From positions 1-6,208 of the forward strand of contig JANXTJ010000105.1 in the NCBI GenBank assembly GCA_025352485.1: DNA of 6,208 bases. Direction: 5' to 3'. The notes beneath the pieces are model-generated. The model was not told the DNA's origin. It did no database searches and was given only the letters and a program-made list of their open reading frames with translations. The position numbers were made by a program, and so were the translations under genes. Origin of the DNA: Salinibacterium sp. Its GTDB lineage: Bacteria; Actinomycetota; Actinomycetes; Actinomycetales; Microbacteriaceae. Positions 1 to 4,933 of this stretch are shown here, piece by piece; within the stretch, counting starts at the first letter, position 1; each line of letters begins with the position of its first letter.

Positions 1-1
1 T

Positions 2-331
2 GAATATGTTGCCCGTAGTTGTCTTGACCGAGTACTTGTCGCGCAACGAACCCACCACCGTGACCGGGCCGAGAACCATACCCGTGTACGAGCCGTTGTT
101 CGCCGTGGCGAACGACTCCGCCGCGATGGCGATGGTGGCGAGGTCGGCCTTCACCGATGCGTCCCAAGCCTGCTGGCGCTGGTTGAGGAACACCGGAATC
201 GCGATTGCCGCGAGAATACCGATGATGATGATGACGACCATGAGCTCGATCAGGGTGAAGCCCTGTTCCTTCTCACCGGCCATGACGGCGTCGCGACGCT
301 TGGTCATCGCCTTATTCATCTGCTGAATCAT
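2..331 (-). CDS. Type IV prepilin (PilA-like), 3' end outside the window
   Basis: The gene encodes a pilin subunit precursor, which prepilin peptidase would cleave at the membrane before it is polymerised into a type IV pilus. The first 110 codons are visible; the frame is still open at the left edge, so the C-terminus is missing. Residues 1-24 form a basic leader (KRR at 11-13) ending in Gly24. The mature protein then begins FTLIELMVV, with the family's Glu at mature position 5, followed by a hydrophobic helix to about residue 49 and a typical pilin stretch (FLNQRQQAWDASVKADL). The ATG at 331 is chosen because AGGA lies 9 bases upstream. In-frame ATGs at 319, 307 and 283 would shorten the leader; the one at 283 has no evident ribosome site. 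It follows pilC after 179 bases. Whether it is the major pilin or a minor one cannot be told from this fragment. Confidence 0.93.
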   Translation of the reverse strand, partial: MIQQMNKAMTKRRDAVMAGEKEQGFTLIELMVVIIIIGILAAIAIPVFLNQRQQAWDASVKADLATIAIAAESFATANNGSYTGMVLGPVTVVGSLRDKYSVKTTTGNIF

Positions 332-340
332 GTGCGTGTT

Positions 341-344
341 TCCT
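341..344 (-). promoter_or_regulatory. Shine-Dalgarno site of the prepilin gene
   Basis: AGGA on the minus strand lies 9 bases before the ATG at 331. It supports that start, with a 24-residue leader, over the three in-frame downstream ATGs. Confidence 0.6.
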
Positions 345-355
345 GTCTGATTGAG

Positions 356-384
356 ATTGTGTGGACAGGTGGCCCCCGTGTTAT
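356..384 (-). promoter_or_regulatory. Weak candidate promoter for the prepilin gene
   Basis: On the minus strand a possible -35 box ATAACA (379-384) is separated by 17 bases from a possible -10 box CACAAT (356-361). Each matches the general sigma70-type consensus at four of six positions. A start near 349 would leave a leader of about 18 bases carrying the ribosome site. Pilin genes often need their own promoter because they are expressed more strongly than the assembly genes. The match is weak and could be chance. Confidence 0.22.
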
Positions 385-455
385 CGACCCCCTGCGTACA
401 GCCTCCTGCGCGGCATCCACCCTGAGAATCCCTTGAAGGGGGGGTTTTGACCGAT

Positions 456-486
456 GCGGCGACCCCAATACAAGGGGGTCTGCCGC
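456..486 (-). terminator. Stem-loop after pilC, possible U-less terminator or attenuator
   Basis: GACCCC (461-466) pairs with GGGGTC (475-480) around an 8-base loop. The stem continues past one bulged base (481) with GCGGC (456-460) pairing to GCCGC (482-486), giving 11 GC-rich pairs. It begins about 24 bases after the pilC stop codon. No T-run follows on either strand, so it is not a canonical intrinsic terminator. It could be a partial terminator, an RNA-processing or stability element, or a U-less terminator of the kind proposed for actinobacteria. Confidence 0.45.
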
Positions 487-510
487 GGCGAGGGCCGGCT
501 CGCGCCCGTG

Positions 511-1737
511 CTACTTGATGTGGTTGTAGATGTCGAAGATCGGCATGTACAGCGCCACGATCATGCCGCCGATCAGAACGCCGATCACCGCGATCATCAA
601 CGGCTCGATCAGGGCGGTGAGCTGCTCGGTCATCGACTCGACCTCCTGGTCATAGAAGTCGCTCACCTTGCGCAGCATGACCTCGAGGGAGCCGGAATCT
701 TCACCGACCGAGATCATTTGCGTGACCATGGTGGGAAAAATCTTCTCCTGTGCGAGGGGGGCGGCAATCGACTGGCCCTGCCGCACCGAATCCGACACCT
801 TGATCAGCGCCTGCTCGATCACCCAGTTGCCCGAAGTCGAGCCGACGATAGACAGCGACTTGAGGATAGGAACGCCCGCGCACATCATGGTGGCGAGGTT
901 GCGCGTCATCCGGGCGACTGCCACCTTCTTGGAAAGTTCACCAAATACCGGCACTTTCAGGCGAAGCGGATCGACGACCCGCCGCACCCTCTCCTCGTTC
1001 TTGTTTTTGCGCCACCAGATCGCGAAAGCCACCCCGAGAATTGCGGTAATCGGAGCGATGAAGACCATACCGTGCGACAGCACGACCAGAAACTGGGTGG
1101 GCGCCGGCAGCGGCGCATCGAGCTGCTTGAACATCGCCTCGAACACCGGAGCGATGAAGATGAGCATCGCCGCCACGGCGACCACCGCGATCAGAAGCAC
1201 GACCACCGGGTAGGTCAGAGCGGCCTTGATACGCCCGGTGAGCTTGACCTTCGCCTCGTAGTTAACGGCGATGGATTCCAGCGCGCTCTCGAGAAATCCG
1301 CCGGTTTCGCCCGCACGAATGAGGTTGAGCATAAGCGGCGGGAACGTGTCGGGATGCTTGGCTAGGGCGTCTGACAGCGAGGCTCCGGCCTCAACCTCGG
1401 TGCGCACCAGGTCGAAGGCCTTCGAAAGCGGCTTGCTCTCGGTCTGCTCCGTGACGATCGTGAGAGTGCGCAATAGCGAGAGACCTGACGAAATCATGGT
1501 TGCCATCTGGCGGCTGACGATCGCCAGATCCTTCGTCTTCACCCGCTTGGTGAAACCGAGATTGATCTCCATATTGAGCCCGGTCGCGGCGGCCGCCGGC
1601 ACGATCGAGATCGGGGCGACCCCCATCACGCGCAGTCGGGTCACGACCGCCGACTCGGTCGGCGCATCGACGCGACCCTTGACGACTTTGCCGGAGGCGT
1701 CCCGGCCGCGATAGGCGAAAGTCAGTGCGGTGGCCAT
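511..1737 (-). CDS. pilC: PilC, type IV pilus inner-membrane platform protein (GspF family)
   Basis: PilC is the polytopic membrane platform that couples PilB and PilT to pilin insertion and removal. The 408-residue protein has the family's usual length. It begins with the N-terminal segment typical of PilC (FAYRGRDASGKVVKGRV, residues 7-23). Two GspF repeats follow, at about 70-195 and 272-395, each with a matching motif (IRAGETGGFLE near 140-150, ISVGEDSGSLE near 342-352). Predicted membrane segments lie at about 175-197, 215-241 and 378-400. The ATG at 1737 overlaps the pilT stop by one base (TGATG), and GAGGA lies 7 bases upstream inside the end of pilT, so the two are probably translationally coupled. 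A GspF role in type II secretion is the alternative, but pilT and the downstream prepilin favour a pilus. Confidence 0.95.
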   Translation of the reverse strand: MATALTFAYRGRDASGKVVKGRVDAPTESAVVTRLRVMGVAPISIVPAAAATGLNMEINLGFTKRVKTKDLAIVSRQMATMISSGLSLLRTLTIVTEQTESKPLSKAFDLVRTEVEAGASLSDALAKHPDTFPPLMLNLIRAGETGGFLESALESIAVNYEAKVKLTGRIKAALTYPVVVLLIAVVAVAAMLIFIAPVFEAMFKQLDAPLPAPTQFLVVLSHGMVFIAPITAILGVAFAIWWRKNKNEERVRRVVDPLRLKVPVFGELSKKVAVARMTRNLATMMCAGVPILKSLSIVGSTSGNWVIEQALIKVSDSVRQGQSIAAPLAQEKIFPTMVTQMISVGEDSGSLEVMLRKVSDFYDQEVESMTEQLTALIEPLMIAVIGVLIGGMIVALYMPIFDIYNHIK

Positions 1738-3077
1738 CAGATGGTCCTCTGGGTCGTTGCCGTGTAGGCGTCGCCGTAGTCAACACCGTACGAAGCGGAG
1801 TTGGCCCCCGCGCCATCTGTCGGGTCGGTGCGGTGCACGAGCCGATCGAAACTATCGAGGTCGTGGGCCTTCTCGAGCGCGGCGGCCCGAGTAATAACCC
1901 CGGTGTTCACCAGCTCGGCCAGGTGCTGATCCATGGTGTGCATGCCCACCTCACGGCCCGCCTGCATCGCCGTCGGAATCTGGTAGGTCTTGCCTTCCCG
2001 GATCAGGTTGGCCACGGCCGGCGTGGTGACCAGCACCTCGGTGGCCACGGCCCTGCCCTTTCCGACTGCCCGCTTCACGAGCGTTTGGAAGACCACTCCC
2101 TGCAATGTCGCCGCGAGCTGGGCTCGCACCTGCCCCTGCTGGTGGGGCGGAAACACGTCGATGACGCGGTCAATGGTTTGCGGGGCATCCTGAGTGTGCA
2201 GGGTCGCGAACACGAGGTGGCCGGTCTCTGCCGCGGTGAGGGCGACGGAGATGGTCTCAAGGTCACGAAGCTCACCGATCAGAATGACGTCGGGGTCTTG
2301 GCGCAGCACGTGTTTGAGTGCGGCCGCAAAGCTGTGGGTGTCTGCCCCCACCTCGCGTTGGTTGACGAGAGCTTTCTGGTTGGTGTGCAAAAACTCGATG
2401 GGGTCTTCGACTGTCACGATGTGGTCGGTGCGCGTGCGGTTGACGAGGTCGACGAGTGCCGCCAGAGTGGTCGACTTGCCGGAGCCGGTGGGGCCGGTGA
2501 CGAGCACCAGGCCGCGGGGTAGGGTGGCGAACCGGCCGACCGAGTCGGGCACCCCGAGTTCGTGCAGTTGCTTGATTTCGGTGGGGATGAGACGGAACGC
2601 CGCTCCGACGTCGCCGCGCTGCTGGTAAATGTTGACGCGAAATCTGGCGTTCGACGAGATCGTGTACGCAAAGTCGAGCTCGAGCTCTTCATCGAAAATG
2701 GCGCGCTGTTTGGGGTTGATGACGCTCTGTAGCGCGGCTCGCACCCGCGAGCTGTTCCAGACCGGTGCACCGTCGATCGGGCGCAGCGCGCCGTCAATGC
2801 GCAGCATGGGTGAGGCGTTGCTGGAGACATGGAGGTCGGATGCGCCGAGTCGAACGACGTCCATGAGCGCGTTGATGAGGTCGGGGTCGGCCGTCGCCAA
2901 GGCCGCCCGGGTGACGTCATCCTGCGACGGATAGGTCGGAGTGACCACGTCGGCGTGGGCGCCGAACCCCGGCGGCGGAAAATTCTGCTGCGCGACCGGC
3001 GGCGGGAAGGCATATGCCATGCCGGCTGGCGGGTATGCCGTCACGTCCGGCGCCCCGTACGGTGCTGCTTGGTTCAC
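1737..3077 (-). CDS. pilT: PilT, type IV pilus retraction ATPase with extended termini
   Basis: PilT is a cytoplasmic hexameric ATPase that depolymerises the pilus and drives retraction and twitching. Counted from the GTG at 3077, the protein has 446 residues, about 90 more than typical PilT. Residues 1 to about 53 are a Pro/Ala/Tyr/Gly-rich extension. The core follows: a PAS-like domain with LGASDLHVSSN near 77-87, Walker A GPTGSGKST (195-203), the Asp box VTVEDPIEF (222-230), Walker B VILIGELRD (264-272), the His box TGHLVFATLHT (285-295) and the PilT-type C-terminal LIREGK (358-363). A tail of about 32 residues, rich in Tyr, Thr and Ala, ends it. The start is set by GAGGGG 7 bases upstream. 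In-frame ATGs at 3092 and 3155 (the latter overlapping pilB) lack a clear ribosome site. The gene sits between pilB and pilC. Confidence 0.94.
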   Translation of the reverse strand: MNQAAPYGAPDVTAYPPAGMAYAFPPPVAQQNFPPPGFGAHADVVTPTYPSQDDVTRAALATADPDLINALMDVVRLGASDLHVSSNASPMLRIDGALRPIDGAPVWNSSRVRAALQSVINPKQRAIFDEELELDFAYTISSNARFRVNIYQQRGDVGAAFRLIPTEIKQLHELGVPDSVGRFATLPRGLVLVTGPTGSGKSTTLAALVDLVNRTRTDHIVTVEDPIEFLHTNQKALVNQREVGADTHSFAAALKHVLRQDPDVILIGELRDLETISVALTAAETGHLVFATLHTQDAPQTIDRVIDVFPPHQQGQVRAQLAATLQGVVFQTLVKRAVGKGRAVATEVLVTTPAVANLIREGKTYQIPTAMQAGREVGMHTMDQHLAELVNTGVITRAAALEKAHDLDSFDRLVHRTDPTDGAGANSASYGVDYGDAYTATTQRTI

Positions 3078-3084
3078 GCTGTTT

Positions 3085-3090
3085 CCCCTC
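3085..3090 (-). promoter_or_regulatory. Shine-Dalgarno site deciding the GTG start of pilT
   Basis: GAGGGG on the minus strand is followed by a 7-base spacer and then GTG at 3077. The ATG at 3092 lies just before this purine run, and the ATG at 3155 has no purine-rich stretch at a suitable distance, so the GTG is the best start. Confidence 0.65.
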
Positions 3091-3093
3091 ATA

Positions 3094-3114
3094 ACACGGG
3101 CCCCCGCCCGCTGT
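3094..3114 (-). other. Intercistronic hairpin between pilB and pilT
   Basis: CGGGC (3097-3101) pairs with GCCCG (3106-3110) around a CCCC loop on the plus strand (GGGG in the transcript). After one bulged base (3111), ACA (3094-3096) pairs with TGT (3112-3114). The stem ends 3 bases before the pilT ribosome site. It could adjust pilT translation or protect a processed end. It has no U-tract and is not read as a terminator. Confidence 0.35.
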
Positions 3115-3129
3115 GTGTGGTGCCAGGTA

Positions 3130-4797
3130 TCAGGCGACGACCCGGAAGATTTCATCGATAGAAATGATGCCGAGTTGAGCTTTTGCCCAACCGTCTTGGC
3201 GCAGTGTGGTCATGCCCTGCTGCACGGCCATGCGGCCGATTTCGGCACTGGATGAGCGGGCCACCGCGAGGCGCTCGATCTCCTCGGTGACCGTCATGAC
3301 CTCATGGATGGCGACACGGCCCTTGTAACCGGTATTCGAGCAGGCCTGGCAGCCGATGGGGCGGTAAAGCGTGGGAGGCGCCTCCAACTGCGGGTTGTAG
3401 CCGAGGCCAAGCGCGACGAGGTCGTTGGCCGGCGCTTGGTAGGCCTCGCGGCAGCGCTCGCACAGGCGCCGAGCGAGCCGCTGGGCCACGACCGAGTCGA
3501 GCGCCGAGCCGACCAGGAACGGCTCGATGTCCATCTCGGTGAGTCGGGTGATCGCGCTGGGGGCGTCGTTGGTGTGCAATGTGGAGAGCACGAGGTGCCC
3601 AGTGAGCGATGCCTCGATGGCGATCTGGGCGGTCTCGTGGTCGCGAATTTCGCCGAGCAGCACGACGTCGGGGTCTGATCGCAGAATCGACCGCAGGGCG
3701 CTGGCAAACGTGAGCCCGGCCTTGGGGTTGACCTGCACCTGATTGATGCCGGCCATGCGGTATTCCACCGGATCTTCGACGGTGATGACGTTGATCTCGG
3801 GTCGGGCGACGGCGTGCAACGTCGTGTAGAGCGTGGTCGACTTGCCGGAGCCGGTGGGGCCGGTCACCAGAATCATGCCGTACGGCTTCGTGTACGAGCG
3901 CTTGTAGGCTTCCGCGTTGCGCTCAAGCAGGTACAACTGATCCATGCCCAGCGTCGTGCTCGAGGTGTCGAGAATTCGCATGACTACTTTTTCGCCGTGC
4001 ACGGTGGGCAGGGTCGCCACTCGCAGGTCAATCTGGCGGCCACCGTGCACAAATGACATCCGGCCGTCCTGCGGCTTGCGGCGCTCCGAGATGTCGATGT
4101 CGGCCATGATCTTCAGCCGCGAAATGACCCCGGCCTGAATGCTGCGCGGGGCGTGCTGCATCTCGTGCAGCACGCCATCGATGCGGTAGCGAACGAGCAG
4201 GTCATGTTCGCCCGGTTCAATGTGGATGTCGGAGGCGCGATCCTGAATCGCCTGCGTTATCAGCAGGTTGACGAAGCGCACGATGGGGGCGTCATCGTCG
4301 CCATTGTCGATCAGAGCGACCGCGTTGTCAGGAGCGTTCTCGACCTCGAGTGCGGTGGTGAGCTCGCCGAGTTCGCCGTCGGCGCGAAGGTAGCGGTTGA
4401 TGGTGGAGTAGAGATCGCCGCGTTCGGCAACGACGGGCTCGACGATCAGCCGGGTCGCGGCCCGCACGTCGTCGAGCGCGAAGACGTTGCCGGGGTCGGC
4501 CATCGCCACGATCAGCCGGTTGCCGTTCATGGCGATCGGCAGCAAAACGTGGCGGCGGCAGAGCAGCGCCGGCACGAGGGAGACGACGTTGCGGTCGATC
4601 GGAAAATCGACGAGTTCGACAAACGGGAAGCCGGCCTGCGCGGCGCGCGCCGAGGCGACCTGCGCGTCGGTGATGTGGCCCTTCTCGATGAGCCGGAGAA
4701 CCTCGAGATCATCCTCGGCCTGATTGCCGCTGATGGCGTCGAGGCTCTCGATGGGCATGAGGCCACGAATGATCAAGATCTCGGCCAAAGACGACAA
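3130..4797 (-). CDS. pilB: PilB, type IV pilus extension ATPase (GspE family)
   Basis: PilB is the cytoplasmic AAA-like hexameric ATPase that powers pilus polymerisation through PilC. Its 555 residues match the family's usual length. The N-terminal part (about 1-138) resembles the MshEN/T2SSE_N domain. A linker leads to the ATPase: DAPIVRFVNLLITQAI (169-184), ASDIHIEP (188-195), Walker A GPTGSGKST (313-321), Asp box TVEDPVEY (339-346), Walker B DVVLLGEIRD (377-386) and His box TGHLVLSTLHT (399-409). Four cysteines (C446, C449, C483, C486) form the zinc-binding tetracysteine motif common in PilB/GspE but absent from PilT. The start is TTG: AAAGGAG lies 8 bases upstream and an in-frame TGA (4801-4803) excludes any earlier start. 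It is the first gene of the pil group, 136 bases after the ABC exporter. A GspE identity is possible, but the neighbours favour PilB. Confidence 0.95.
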   Translation of the reverse strand: MSSLAEILIIRGLMPIESLDAISGNQAEDDLEVLRLIEKGHITDAQVASARAAQAGFPFVELVDFPIDRNVVSLVPALLCRRHVLLPIAMNGNRLIVAMADPGNVFALDDVRAATRLIVEPVVAERGDLYSTINRYLRADGELGELTTALEVENAPDNAVALIDNGDDDAPIVRFVNLLITQAIQDRASDIHIEPGEHDLLVRYRIDGVLHEMQHAPRSIQAGVISRLKIMADIDISERRKPQDGRMSFVHGGRQIDLRVATLPTVHGEKVVMRILDTSSTTLGMDQLYLLERNAEAYKRSYTKPYGMILVTGPTGSGKSTTLYTTLHAVARPEINVITVEDPVEYRMAGINQVQVNPKAGLTFASALRSILRSDPDVVLLGEIRDHETAQIAIEASLTGHLVLSTLHTNDAPSAITRLTEMDIEPFLVGSALDSVVAQRLARRLCERCREAYQAPANDLVALGLGYNPQLEAPPTLYRPIGCQACSNTGYKGRVAIHEVMTVTEEIERLAVARSSSAEIGRMAVQQGMTTLRQDGWAKAQLGIISIDEIFRVVA

Positions 4798-4805
4798 CTT
4801 TCACA

Positions 4806-4812
4806 CTCCTTT
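4806..4812 (-). promoter_or_regulatory. Shine-Dalgarno site deciding the TTG start of pilB
   Basis: AAAGGAG on the minus strand lies 8 bases before TTG at 4797, a near-ideal match to the 16S rRNA 3' end. With the in-frame stop at 4801-4803 it fixes the start. A nearby GTG (4804-4802) is in another frame and does not read into PilB. Confidence 0.8.
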
Positions 4813-4843
4813 CGGCACTCGAAACCCGGGGACGCAAAAGCAG

Positions 4844-4871
4844 ACCGTACCCCAGATTTCCCACGCTAATC
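4844..4871 (-). promoter_or_regulatory. Weak candidate promoter of the pil gene group
   Basis: On the minus strand TACGGT (4844-4849) fits the loose actinobacterial -10 pattern TANNNT. GATTAG (4866-4871) lies 16 bases upstream as a poor -35 box. A start near 4836 would give a leader of about 40 bases before pilB. The gap is the natural place for a pil promoter, but the boxes alone are weak evidence. Confidence 0.2.
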
Positions 4872-4901
4872 GCGCGCGGTTCGGCGGCACAGTCCCGCAA
4901 C

Positions 4902-4917
4902 AGGGGGGTCAGCCCCT
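4902..4917 (-). terminator. Short GC hairpin after the ABC exporter gene
   Basis: AGGGG (4902-4906) pairs with CCCCT (4913-4917) around a 6-base loop, starting 16 bases after the exporter stop codon. The stem is only 5 pairs and no T-run follows, so it is at best a weak terminator between the exporter gene and pilB. Confidence 0.25.
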
Positions 4918-4933
4918 ACGCGGGCGCGAGCCG

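Noticed and set aside
373..480. Several G-runs on both strands of the prepilin upstream gap, considered as a G-quadruplex.
   Set aside because: On neither strand do four runs of three or more G occur with short loops.
454..1365. Long plus-strand open frame of about 300 codons opposite pilC.
   Set aside because: It lies antisense to a clear GspF protein. Its translation is rich in His, Asp and Arg with no recognisable domain, as expected from the complement of GC-rich coding DNA.
1725..2522. Plus-strand open frame of 265 codons opposite pilT.
   Set aside because: It is the complement of the conserved PilT ATPase core, and its translation shows no family motif and no convincing ribosome site.
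3078..3155. Longer pilT starting at the ATG at 3155.
   Set aside because: It has no ribosome site and overlaps the end of pilB by 26 bases. The added residues show no recognisable feature, while the GTG at 3077 has GAGGGG at an ideal distance.
511..4797. Reading of the cluster as a type II secretion system (GspE/GspF).
   Set aside because: A genuine PilT with its C-terminal LIREGK motif lies between the two genes. Retraction ATPases are not part of type II secretion systems, and no secretin or other gsp gene is visible.
4153..4869. Plus-strand open frame opposite the start of pilB and the pilB upstream gap.
   Set aside because: It is antisense to the PilB N-terminal domain, and its translation is Asp/Val/Arg-rich without recognisable features.
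386..4910. The heptamer GGGGGTC or its complement in both intergenic gaps (386-392, 474-480, 4904-4910), considered as a shared operator.
   Set aside because: It is short, GC-rich and partly explained by the hairpins. The shorter form GGGGTC also occurs repeatedly inside pilT, so chance is likely.
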